A stretch of DNA of 51,019 nucleotides from an uncultured Clostridium sp. (GTDB lineage: Bacteria > Bacillota > Clostridia > Clostridiales > Clostridiaceae): NCBI GenBank assembly GCA_902785295.1, contig CACZYK010000054.1:1-51019 (forward strand), read 5' to 3'. Shown here piece after piece: positions 18,701 through 26,075 of the stretch. The notes beneath the pieces are model-generated. The model searched no databases. It was not told where the DNA came from and was given only the letters and a program-made list of their open reading frames with translations. Numbering within the stretch: position 1 is the first letter of the stretch; each line of letters begins with the position of its first letter. The position numbers were made by a program, and so were the translations under genes.

Positions 18701-18731
18701 TAATTTTATGATAAAGAAGGCGGTGTAAATA

Positions 18732-18812
18732 ATGGAGGCTGGACCTGAACGAATAGACAATCCAAAACTGAATAATCTTCTAAGAAGGAAGAAGCCAAAG
18801 TTATTTACTTAA
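18732..18812 (+). CDS. 26-residue MgtL-like leader peptide
   Basis: ATG at 18732 follows an excellent Shine-Dalgarno (AAGGCGGTG at 18717-18725) and gives a 26-residue peptide beginning MEAGPERIDNP and ending LLRRKKPKLFT, then TAA. As I recall it, the enterobacterial mgtA leader peptide MgtL reads [17 protein letters not shown]. The shared plan is Met-Glu, acidic and proline residues, then an Arg/Lys cluster and a Lys-Leu-Phe ending. The ORF lies in the 5' leader of a gene with an MgtE N-terminal domain, and its codons overlap one arm of alternative RNA hairpins. A peptide this short could arise by chance, but ribosome site, position, resemblance and pairing agree. Confidence 0.6.
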   Translation: MEAGPERIDNPKLNNLLRRKKPKLFT

Positions 18813-18845
18813 AGATTTCCTCCTTAGAAGAAAATAAGGAGGAGA
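18776..18845 (+). promoter_or_regulatory. mutually exclusive anti-sequestor / Shine-Dalgarno sequestor hairpins
   Basis: Arm 1 (18776-18791, over the leader's Leu-Leu-Arg-Arg-Lys codons) can pair with arm 2 (18816-18831): TCTTCTAAGAAGGAAG against TTTCCTCCTTAGAAGA, about 15 of 16 positions including one G-U. Arm 2 bases 18816-18826 can instead pair with 18835-18845, which contains the main Shine-Dalgarno (TCCTCCTTA with TAAGGAGGA plus two further pairs; 8-base loop). The two helices share arm 2 and cannot coexist. The first opens and the second hides the ribosome site of the 18852 gene. Confidence 0.65.
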
Positions 18846-18851
18846 ATTATT

Positions 18852-20120
18852 ATGAAAAGATTATCTGTATTTTTATATTCTCAAATACTTGGTAAAAAAA
18901 TTTATGATGAGTTTAATGATGTATTAGGAGAACTTAAGGATATTTATGTTAGCACAGATGAAGGTTATCCTAGGGCAATAGGATATAATGTGAAAAAGGA
19001 TGGTTCTACATTTCATTATGAATTTAGAAGTATTGGAGTTTATGATGATAATGGAAAAATAGCAATAAAAACAGTAGGAAGCAGAGAAATACTTCCAAGA
19101 ACCTATACCTATCTTTTATCTGAGCATCTTTTAGATAAAAAGATAGTTGATATTAATGGAAAAAAGGTTGTTAGAGTTAATGATTTAAGTATTGCAGAAA
19201 TAGTAGGAGAATATAGAGTAGTGGCAGTTGAAACAGGTCCTCTTGCTAGATTTAGAAGAAAAGGCTTAGAAGGCTTTGGAAGATTTCTTTATAAAATATT
19301 TAATAAAGAATATGAAGATAAAATACTTACTTGGGATGATGTTGAATCTCTTGAAATGATAAATAATAATCTTCAACTATCAGATTCATATAAAAAACTT
19401 TCAACTTTACATCCAGCAGATTTAGCAGATATTTTAGAAGAACTTGATGAAGGGTCAAGAAAACAATTATTTGAATCTCTTGATGAAGATTTAGCAGCAG
19501 ATACATTTGAAGAAATGGAGGATGATGTTAAAGGAAGCATCATAAAAGACCTTTCAGAAACAAAAACAGCAGAACTTCTTGAAAATATGGGCAATGATGA
19601 AATTGCAGACCTTTTAGAAGAACTTGAAGGAGAAGAAAGAGAGAAGGTTTTAGTTAATCTTGAACAAGATGATGCTGAAGAGGTTAAGGAACTATTAAAA
19701 TATGAAGATGAAACCGCAGGTAGTATAATGTCTACTGATTTTATATCTTTTAGACAGACAGTAACAGTTGGTGAAGCTATCGATATATTAAAAGAAATGG
19801 ATCCTGATGAAGAATGTATGCATTATATATATGTAACTGATGAGGAAGATAAATTAAAAGGATTAGTAATATTAAAAGATTTATTATTAAAGGATTCTTC
19901 TACACCTTTAAAGGATATTATGGAAGAAAATATATCAACAGTAAAGCATGGAGATACAATTGATAATTTAACAGAATTAGCTGTAAAATATAACTTACTA
20001 TTAACAGCAGTTATAGATGAGGAAGAAAGATTAGTAGGTGTTGTGCAAATACATGATATAATAGATGAGGTATTATATCCACTATGGAAAAAGAAAAATA
20101 ATTTAATGAAGAAAAATTAA
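18852..20120 (+). CDS. soluble PRC-barrel / MgtE-N / CBS-domain protein, putative divalent-cation sensor
   Basis: 422 residues with no transmembrane segment. Residues about 1-165 hold two PRC-barrel-like units (FNDVLGELKDIYVSTDEG; VNDLSIAEIVGEYRVVAVE). Residues about 180-285 are the MgtE N-terminal superhelical domain (LHPADLADILEELDEG, IADLLEELEGEER). ETAGSIMSTDF starts a pair of CBS motifs reaching about residue 415. MgtE uses these domains to sense Mg2+, but this protein lacks the MgtE channel. Related clostridial proteins are, as far as I recall, often next to NRAMP-like Mg/Mn transporters; none lies here. Expression looks controlled by the leader described above. The start is ATG 18852 behind AAGGAGG. 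Confidence 0.82.
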   Translation: MKRLSVFLYSQILGKKIYDEFNDVLGELKDIYVSTDEGYPRAIGYNVKKDGSTFHYEFRSIGVYDDNGKIAIKTVGSREILPRTYTYLLSEHLLDKKIVDINGKKVVRVNDLSIAEIVGEYRVVAVETGPLARFRRKGLEGFGRFLYKIFNKEYEDKILTWDDVESLEMINNNLQLSDSYKKLSTLHPADLADILEELDEGSRKQLFESLDEDLAADTFEEMEDDVKGSIIKDLSETKTAELLENMGNDEIADLLEELEGEEREKVLVNLEQDDAEEVKELLKYEDETAGSIMSTDFISFRQTVTVGEAIDILKEMDPDEECMHYIYVTDEEDKLKGLVILKDLLLKDSSTPLKDIMEENISTVKHGDTIDNLTELAVKYNLLLTAVIDEEERLVGVVQIHDIIDEVLYPLWKKKNNLMKKN

Positions 20121-20232
20121 TTAACAAAAAACATAAATCAATTATATTGACAAAAAAGAACAATGGAATATAATAATATTAAAACTAAATAGAGTAAATA
20201 AATAAAAACTTAGAAAAAGAAAAGTAGCATTT

Positions 20233-20471
20233 AGGAGGAATACAGAGAAAAAAGCAAAGCTGAAAGCTTTTTATCCATAATTTATGTGAAGTGCCCTTTT
20301 GAGTTGGAATTTGAACTAAAGTAGGATTCCCCGGGTTCGCCCGTTATAGTGATAAAATATTAAATTTAAGTTTAGTATTTGACTTTAAGTTGGGATTTTT
20401 TAATCCAATTAGAGTGGAACCGCGAATAATATTCGTCTCTATATATTTTTTATAGGACGAATTTTTTTTTG
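20233..20471 (+). promoter_or_regulatory. cysteine-specific T-box leader with terminator
   Basis: The T-box AGAGTGGAACCGCG is at 20411-20424, followed by the terminator helix (ATTCGTC at 20431-20437 with GACGAAT at 20456-20462) and a run of nine Ts. Stem I carries the usual GAA-specifier context GTGAAG-TGC-CCTTTTGAG, making TGC (Cys) at 20292-20294 the specifier, in agreement with the cysK-cysE genes downstream. Uncharged tRNA-Cys would favour the antiterminator and read-through into cysKE. The 5' boundary is approximate. Confidence 0.88.
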
Positions 20472-20511
20472 AGTTAATTATTAAAAATTATAATTTAGAA
20501 GGAGAAATAAT

Positions 20512-21417
20512 ATGATTTATAATGGAGTATTAGATTTAATTGGAAAGACACCTATAGTAAAAGTTAATAATATGGTAGATGAAAATAGTGCAGAAGTTTA
20601 TGTAAAGCTTGAAAAATTTAATCCAGGTGGAAGTACTAAAGATAGAGCAGCCTTAGGAATGATAGAAGATGCAGAGAAAAAAGGATTATTAAAAAAAGGC
20701 TATACAATAGTTGAACCAACAAGTGGAAATACTGGAATAGGTCTTGCATTTATAGGAAGAGTAAAAGGGTATAAAGTTATAATAGTTATGCCTGAAACAA
20801 TGAGTAAAGAAAGAAGAGATTTAATAAAAGCTTATGGAGCAGAACTTATTTTAACAGAAGGAAGTAAGGGGATGCAAGGAGCAATTGAAAAAGCATTAGA
20901 ATATAAAGATAAAGAAGGATATTTTATTCCTCAACAGTTTGAAAATGAAGCAAACACCCAAAAACATTATGAAACTACAGCAGAAGAAATTTATGAAGAT
21001 TTAAGTGATGTAGATTATGTAGTTGGAGGAGTTGGAACTGGTGGAACAATTGTTGGAGTTGCTAAAAAGCTTAAAGAAAAAAATAAAAATATAAAAGTAG
21101 TAGCAATTGAACCAAAAACATCAGCAGTAATAAGTGGAGGAAGACCAGGAGCACATAATATACAAGGAATAGGTGCAGGATTTATTCCTTCAATATATGA
21201 TGAAAGTGTTATTGATGAAGTTGTAGCTGTTTCAGATTCAAATTCTATAAAAACAACAAAGGAGTTTGTAGAAAAAGAAGGAATACTATTAGGAATATCT
21301 TCAGGAGCAGCAATATATGTAGCTATGCAAATTGCTAAAGAGATAGGTAAAGGAAAGAAGGTTCTTGCAATAGCACCAGATGGTGGTGAAAAATATATTT
21401 CAATGGGAGTATTTTAA
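20512..21417 (+). CDS. cysK: cysteine synthase A (O-acetylserine sulfhydrylase)
   Basis: 301 residues. PLP-lysine motif KFNPGGSTKDRAALGMI (about residue 42), the Asn loop PTSGNTGIGLAFI, the phosphate-binding GGVGTGGTIVGV, and SSGAAIYVA near the C-terminus. It forms cysteine from O-acetylserine and sulfide. A strong Shine-Dalgarno (AGAAGGAG) follows the T-box terminator, and cysE begins 16 bases after its stop, giving a complete serine-to-cysteine pathway under Cys T-box control. Confidence 0.96.
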   Translation: MIYNGVLDLIGKTPIVKVNNMVDENSAEVYVKLEKFNPGGSTKDRAALGMIEDAEKKGLLKKGYTIVEPTSGNTGIGLAFIGRVKGYKVIIVMPETMSKERRDLIKAYGAELILTEGSKGMQGAIEKALEYKDKEGYFIPQQFENEANTQKHYETTAEEIYEDLSDVDYVVGGVGTGGTIVGVAKKLKEKNKNIKVVAIEPKTSAVISGGRPGAHNIQGIGAGFIPSIYDESVIDEVVAVSDSNSIKTTKEFVEKEGILLGISSGAAIYVAMQIAKEIGKGKKVLAIAPDGGEKYISMGVF

Positions 21418-21433
21418 AAAGGGGTTGTGAAAT

Positions 21434-22024
21434 TTGTTTAAGAATCTTAATTATGAGTTACAAAGAGTGTTAGATAATGACCCAGCAGCAAGAAGTAAAA
21501 TTGAAGTTTTTCTTTTATACCCATGTATTCATGCTTTAATAGCATATAGAATTGCTCATTTTTTTTATAAGCATAAATGTTTTTTTATAGCAAGACTTAT
21601 CTCTCAAATATCAAGATTTTTTACTGGAATAGAAATTCATCCAGGTGCAAAAATTGGAAGAGGATTATTTATAGATCATGGAATGGGAGTTGTTATAGGA
21701 GAAACAACAGAAATTGGTGATGATGTTATGCTATATCATGGAGTAACATTAGGTGGAACTGGAAAAGATAAAGGAAAAAGACATCCTACCGTTGGGAATG
21801 GAGTTCTTATTGGGGCAGGAGCAAAGGTTCTTGGACCAATAAAAATTGGAGATAATGCTAAAATAGGTAGTAATTCAGTAGTTCTTAAGGATGTACCTCC
21901 AAATGCAACAGCAGTTGGAATTTCTGCGAGAAATATTGTAAGAACAAATAAGCAAATTGTAGAAATAACAACATTAAGAGGATTAGAATATTTTGTATAT
22001 GTTGACAAATTATTAAAGAAATAA
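21434..22024 (+). CDS. cysE: serine O-acetyltransferase
   Basis: 196 residues, starting at TTG 21434; the upstream AAAAGGGG serves as ribosome site and the GTG at 21427 is closed by a stop. The N-terminal helical domain ([20 protein letters not shown]) is the short SAT type. The left-handed beta-helix has hexapeptide repeats ([41 protein letters not shown]). The catalytic His is in [10 protein letters not shown]. It makes O-acetylserine for CysK. Second gene of the T-box unit. Confidence 0.94.
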   Translation: MFKNLNYELQRVLDNDPAARSKIEVFLLYPCIHALIAYRIAHFFYKHKCFFIARLISQISRFFTGIEIHPGAKIGRGLFIDHGMGVVIGETTEIGDDVMLYHGVTLGGTGKDKGKRHPTVGNGVLIGAGAKVLGPIKIGDNAKIGSNSVVLKDVPPNATAVGISARNIVRTNKQIVEITTLRGLEYFVYVDKLLKK

Positions 22025-22113
22025 TAAAGTTTAATATAATTATATAGACTTCTAATTTTAACTATCATATAATAGATGTGTTTATAAATAAGTGTAAGAA
22101 AGGGGTATAAATA

Positions 22114-22818
22114 ATGTTATCACCATTAGCTGTTAAAATAATATCTAGTCTGCCAGACAATATGCTTTTTTATGTTGCAAAGAAAATTGTGTTGGGATAT
22201 ATAAAAAAGTATGCTAATATTGTAGTAAAAGATTTTGATAAGGTAGATAAGGTAGAAGGAACAAAAATATTTATATGTAATCACTTAAGCAATTCTGATG
22301 GACTTGTTTTAAGTAAAATATTAAAAGAAAAGTATGATCCATACTTTATAGCAGGAGTAAAGCTTGATAATGATCCTGTAACTCGTTTAGGGGCAATGTT
22401 AGTTAAGAGAATAGAAATAAAGCCTAATTCTCCAGATAAGGATTCTATGACAAAAATAGTTAAAGCAATTAAAGATGGAAATAATATATTAATTTTCCCA
22501 GAAGGAACAAGAAGTAGGACAGGAGCTATGATTGAAGGAAAAAGGGGAATACTACTTTTTGCAAGGCTTACAAAAGCAAAAATAATTCCAATAGGAATGA
22601 GTGGAACAGATATATTATTACCAATTAATACTTCAGGGAATATGGGAGATGAAAATTGGAATAAGTCAGATGTAGTTGTTAAGTTTGGAGACCCTGTTGA
22701 GCTCCCAAAGAAAGAAGAGGGTGAAGATAAACATTCTTATGATGATAGATGTATGTATACTTTAATGAAATCTATAGCTGAGTTATTACCAGAAAAATAT
22801 AGAGGTGTATATAAATAA
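22114..22818 (+). CDS. plsC: 1-acyl-sn-glycerol-3-phosphate acyltransferase (PlsC family)
   Basis: 234 residues. The acyltransferase motif NHxxxxD appears as CNHLSNSDG (about residue 54) and block III as IFPEGTRSRTGAM (about residue 129). One amphipathic or membrane-associated N-terminal segment. It probably acylates lysophosphatidic acid to phosphatidic acid. Shine-Dalgarno AAAGGGG. nth begins at the base after its stop, so they are coupled. Confidence 0.88.
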   Translation: MLSPLAVKIISSLPDNMLFYVAKKIVLGYIKKYANIVVKDFDKVDKVEGTKIFICNHLSNSDGLVLSKILKEKYDPYFIAGVKLDNDPVTRLGAMLVKRIEIKPNSPDKDSMTKIVKAIKDGNNILIFPEGTRSRTGAMIEGKRGILLFARLTKAKIIPIGMSGTDILLPINTSGNMGDENWNKSDVVVKFGDPVELPKKEEGEDKHSYDDRCMYTLMKSIAELLPEKYRGVYK

Positions 22819-23457
22819 ATGAAAAAAAGAACAAAAGAAATATTAGATATTTTAAAAGAAACTTATCCAGATGCAAAATGTGAATTAAATTATGAAACAC
22901 CATTTCAACTCTTAGTTGCAACAATTTTATCTGCACAAACAACAGATAAAAAGGTAAATCAGGTTACAGAAGGTTTGTTTAAAGACTATCCAGATTTAGA
23001 TTCTTTTTTAAAGCTTACTAATGAAGAACTTGAAGAAAGAATAAGAGAAATAGGGTTATATAGAAATAAGGCTAAAAATTTAATATTAATGTGTCATCAA
23101 TTAAAGGATAATTTTAATGGAGAAGTTCCTAAAACCATGGAGGAGATAACTACATTAGCAGGTGCAGGAAGAAAAACTGCCAATGTAGTTTTATCAAATG
23201 CTTTTAACGTTCCATCTATAGCAGTAGATACACATGTTTTTAGAGTATCTAATAGACTTGGGTTAGCAGATTCTGAAAATGTCTTGGAAGTAGAAAAACA
23301 ACTTCAAAAAGAACTTCCAAAAAAAGAATGGTCTCTTACCCATCATCTTTTGATTTTTCATGGAAGAAGATGTTGCATAGCAAGAAAACCAAAATGTGAA
23401 GAGTGTCCTTTAGCTCATTTGTGTAAATATAGAAAAGAGATGGCTCTTAAAAAATAA
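22819..23457 (+). CDS. nth: endonuclease III
   Basis: 212 residues. Helix-hairpin-helix with catalytic Lys and Asp: EITTLAGAGRKTANVVLSNA then IAVDTHVFRVSNRLGL. The 4Fe-4S loop C-x6-C-x2-C-x5-C is CIARKPKCEECPLAHLC near the C-terminus. It removes oxidised pyrimidines and cuts abasic sites. It starts directly after the plsC stop, with the ribosome site inside plsC, and ends at a hairpin. Confidence 0.95.
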   Translation: MKKRTKEILDILKETYPDAKCELNYETPFQLLVATILSAQTTDKKVNQVTEGLFKDYPDLDSFLKLTNEELEERIREIGLYRNKAKNLILMCHQLKDNFNGEVPKTMEEITTLAGAGRKTANVVLSNAFNVPSIAVDTHVFRVSNRLGLADSENVLEVEKQLQKELPKKEWSLTHHLLIFHGRRCCIARKPKCEECPLAHLCKYRKEMALKK

Positions 23458-23498
23458 ACCACTAGTAATAAAATTTTTAAAGCTAGTGGTACTATTAT
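23458..23498 (+). terminator. hairpin terminator after nth
   Basis: ACCACTAG pairs with CTAGTGGT around a 17-base AT-rich loop, followed only by the weak T-containing tract ACTATTAT. Confidence 0.55.
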
Positions 23499-23595
23499 AA
23501 ATAGGATTTTTATAATAGTATAATAATATGAAATAGAAATAAAAGTTGATTTGTGAAATTAAAATATAGAAAATAAGCCATAGGAGGACATTATT

Positions 23596-24507
23596 ATGAA
23601 AGTTGGAGTTATTATGGGTGGAATTTCTTCTGAAAGAGAAATATCACTTCAAAGTGGAAATTCAATAATTGAAAATATAGATAAAAGCAAATATGAGGTA
23701 GTACCTATTGTTATAGATAAAAAAGAAGATATAGTAACTAAAGTAAAAGGAATAGATTTTGCTTTGCTTGCATTACATGGTCAATTTGGAGAAGATGGAA
23801 CAGTTCAATCTGTTTTACAAACTTTAGGAATTGCCTATTCAGGATGTGGACCTTTAAGTAGTGCAGCTTGTATGGATAAGGATGTAACAAAAAGTCTTTT
23901 AAAAGCAGCAGGAATTAGAACAGCACCTTGGATAAATGTAAAGTCATTAGAAGAAATAGATTATAAGAAAATAGAAGAAATGGGATATCCAGTAGTAGTT
24001 AAGCCTACTCATGGAGGTTCAAGTGTAGCAACCTTTATAATAAAAGAAGAAAGTGGGATAGAAGAAGCTGTTAAGGCAGGATTTGAATGGGATACTGAAG
24101 TTATGATAGAAAAATTCATAAAAGGTGATGAAATAACATGCCCAATACTTGCAGGAGAAATGTTCCCTGTAATTGCAATAAAACCAAGTGCAGAATTTGA
24201 ATTTTTTGATTTTACGGCAAAATATAAAGATGGAGGAGCATCTGAAGTAGTAGTAGAACTTGAAGAAAACCTTCATAAAGAAGTTGAAAAAATGGCACTT
24301 GCAACTTATAAGGCACTTAAATGTTCTGTATATTCAAGAGTAGATATGATTGTAACTAAAGAAGGAGTTCCATATATTTTAGAGGTTAATACATTGCCAG
24401 GAATGACTAAAAATAGCTTATTCCCAAAGAGTGCAGCAGGAAGAAATATAAGCTTCTCAGGTCTTTTAGACTTAATAATAAAAGAATCTCTTAAAGAAAA
24501 TAGATAA
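23596..24507 (+). CDS. ddl: D-alanine--D-alanine ligase
   Basis: 303 residues. Family motifs are [17 protein letters not shown] (catalytic Glu), [24 protein letters not shown], the omega-loop AKY (Tyr, as in D-Ala-D-Ala rather than D-Ala-D-Lac ligases), and [16 protein letters not shown]. It builds the dipeptide end of peptidoglycan precursors. Shine-Dalgarno AGGAGG. The nudix gene overlaps its stop by one base. Confidence 0.95.
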   Translation: MKVGVIMGGISSEREISLQSGNSIIENIDKSKYEVVPIVIDKKEDIVTKVKGIDFALLALHGQFGEDGTVQSVLQTLGIAYSGCGPLSSAACMDKDVTKSLLKAAGIRTAPWINVKSLEEIDYKKIEEMGYPVVVKPTHGGSSVATFIIKEESGIEEAVKAGFEWDTEVMIEKFIKGDEITCPILAGEMFPVIAIKPSAEFEFFDFTAKYKDGGASEVVVELEENLHKEVEKMALATYKALKCSVYSRVDMIVTKEGVPYILEVNTLPGMTKNSLFPKSAAGRNISFSGLLDLIIKESLKENR

Positions 24508-25118
24508 TGAATTTAGAAGAAATAACAAAGAAAATAAAAAACACAGAAAAATATATTGATGGTTGGGAAACCATGAAAAGAGCTTCTGTTGCTATTTTAT
24601 TAACTGAGATAAATGGAATTCCTAATATTATATTTGAAGTAAGAGGAAAAAATCTTAGAGAACAGCCAGGAGATATCTGTTTTCCAGGAGGCAAAATAGA
24701 TAAAGATGAAACACCAAAAGAAGCAGTTATAAGAGAAATAGAAGAGGAATTAGGATTATCTTTTAAAAATGTAGAAATAATAAAAGAATTAGACACTCTT
24801 ATAAGATATAATGGGTTAATAGTTCATCCTTTCTTTGGAATGGTAAAAGACTTAAGTGAAATAAAATTAAGTGAAAATGAAGTAGAAGAACTTTTTTATG
24901 TCCCAATAGATTACTTAATAAATTATAATCCATTAAAAATCCACAGTAAAATAAAAGTTGAAAGAGCAGATGATTTCCCATTTCATCTTATTAAGCAAGG
25001 TAGAAATTATAAGTTTAAAGATGGAGAATACATTTCATTATTTTATCAATATAAGAATTATGTTATTTGGGGCTTAACAGCACAAATACTAAATAGTTTT
25101 TTAAAAAATATTAAATAA
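24507..25118 (+). CDS. nudix hydrolase, CoA pyrophosphatase-like
   Basis: 203 residues. The nudix box GX5EX7REUXEEXGU is GGKIDKDETPKEAVIREIEEELG at about residues 63-85 (first 20 bases of the motif start at GGKIDKDETP). The preceding LREQPGDICFPGG matches the UPF0035/NudL pattern found in coenzyme A pyrophosphatases. Substrate not proven. Its ATG shares one base with the ddl stop (TAATG), so it is translationally coupled to ddl. Confidence 0.85.
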   Translation: MNLEEITKKIKNTEKYIDGWETMKRASVAILLTEINGIPNIIFEVRGKNLREQPGDICFPGGKIDKDETPKEAVIREIEEELGLSFKNVEIIKELDTLIRYNGLIVHPFFGMVKDLSEIKLSENEVEELFYVPIDYLINYNPLKIHSKIKVERADDFPFHLIKQGRNYKFKDGEYISLFYQYKNYVIWGLTAQILNSFLKNIK

Positions 25119-25125
25119 TAATATA

Positions 25126-25165
25126 AAAAGATACTTGTTTTTATTTAAAGATGAGTATCTTTTTT
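25126..25165 (+). terminator. Rho-independent terminator
   Basis: AAAAGATACT pairs with AGTATCTTTT around an 18-base loop, followed by T5. It closes the ddl-nudix unit. Confidence 0.8.
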
Positions 25166-25276
25166 ACTTGTACTAAATTTTAAAATAATGTCTTTAATGA
25201 AACTTATAGATAACTCAAAGCTACTAATATCAATACCTCTTAGGTATAAAAAACAACATTTTAGGCTAAATTTTAT

Positions 25277-25335
25277 AAATATACAAATAAATTTGTATAT
25301 TATGAATATAGTATACTATATTTATTTGTATATTT
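25277..25335 (+). promoter_or_regulatory. 16-bp perfect inverted repeat, putative operator of the secreted-peptide gene
   Basis: AAATATACAAATAAAT (25277-25292) is exactly complementary to ATTTATTTGTATATTT (25320-25335). The left arm also forms a local palindrome ATACAAAT-AA-ATTTGTAT (25281-25298), so ATTTGTAT half-sites occur three times. The right arm ends 7 bases before the Shine-Dalgarno AGGAGGG (25342-25348) of the peptide gene. Possible regulator binding sites; no regulator is assigned. Confidence 0.5.
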
Positions 25336-25354
25336 ATATTAAGGAGGGTTTATT

Positions 25355-25726
25355 ATGAAAAAAATTAATTTCAAAAGAACTTCAAAAATTGTATTAGGAT
25401 TAAGTTTAACTATGGTAGTATCAGCTTCAGCAGATATAACAATTCCAGTTGGACAAACTGGCTAAAAACTTCAAGAGTGTTATTGTGGACCAACTGGTAA
25501 TTGGCGTCATGTTGAATATGTAGAAAAAAAATATTCATCTGGAACAACATCAGGAATAGCTAGGCTAAGTATAAGTCAATCAAGCCATAGTGCAACACAA
25601 GTACTTTATGTGGGAAATTCTTGGACTAATAAAAAATACTATGGTACAGGAGTACATAATACTGGAACTCAATATCAACAAGGAGATGTAGAGGTTAGGG
25701 AAACTCATACATATTACCCATATTAA
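25355..25726 (+). pseudogene. secreted peptide/bacteriocin-like precursor with in-frame stop
   Basis: ATG 25355 behind a consensus ribosome site starts a Sec-type signal peptide (MKKINFKRTSKIVLGLSLTM then VVSASA). TAA at 25463-25465 ends it after 36 codons. The same frame then stays open to TAA 25724, encoding 86 more residues (KLQECYCGPTGNWRH ... SSHSATQVLYVGNSW ... ETHTYYPY). A G-N-W-R-H start, an HSAT motif and the Tyr-rich end faintly resemble lactococcin-972-type bacteriocins; I hold that family call at about 0.3. No other start with a ribosome site serves the second part, so it looks like a nonsense mutation. It lies just upstream of an ABC transporter and a LytTR system. Confidence 0.65.
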
Positions 25727-25772
25727 AATAGAAAATATATATGAGTATAAAAATTGTACACAATATCTGAAA

Positions 25773-25867
25773 GAGGCTATCGCATAAAAAAATAAACAAT
25801 ATATAGTATAATATTATCTTGGTAAAGAACTATATATTGTATTAATATTTCTTAATGCGATAGTGTC
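25773..25867. mobile_element. MITE-like nested palindrome (about 95 bp)
   Basis: The ends GAGGCTATCGCAT (25773-25785) and ATGCGATAGTGTC (25855-25867) are inverted repeats, with 11 or 12 of 13 pairing counting one G-U. Inside them ACAATATATAGT (25796-25807) and ACTATATATTGT (25829-25840) are perfectly complementary. The GAGGCTATCGCAT end looks like an insertion-sequence terminal repeat. No ORF inside and no clear target duplication. It could also act as a terminator-like cruciform between the peptide gene and the ABC genes. Confidence 0.5.
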
Positions 25868-26075
25868 TTGCTAATTTTAATATAATAATAGATAAATTAT
25901 AAAATGCGAATCAAGAATTGAATTTAAAAAAATTCTAAAAATAAATTGTATGTTTAATAAATAGATAGTTATATTTTGTTAAATTTTAGTTGTTGATTTG
26001 CATTATAAAATGATTAAAAAATAAGAAATTATAATCAGTTGAATAAAGTAATCGTTTATATTAGGAGGGATATTT

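Noticed and set aside
18660-18851. Possible M-box, yybP-ykoY or other metal riboswitch before the MgtE-N/CBS gene
   Set aside because: None of the conserved core sequences I know for those aptamers are visible. The leader ORF and alternative stems explain the region better.
25463-25465. Recoding of the in-frame stop as selenocysteine or pyrrolysine
   Set aside because: The codon is TAA, not TGA or TAG, and no recoding structure is evident. A nonsense mutation is simpler.
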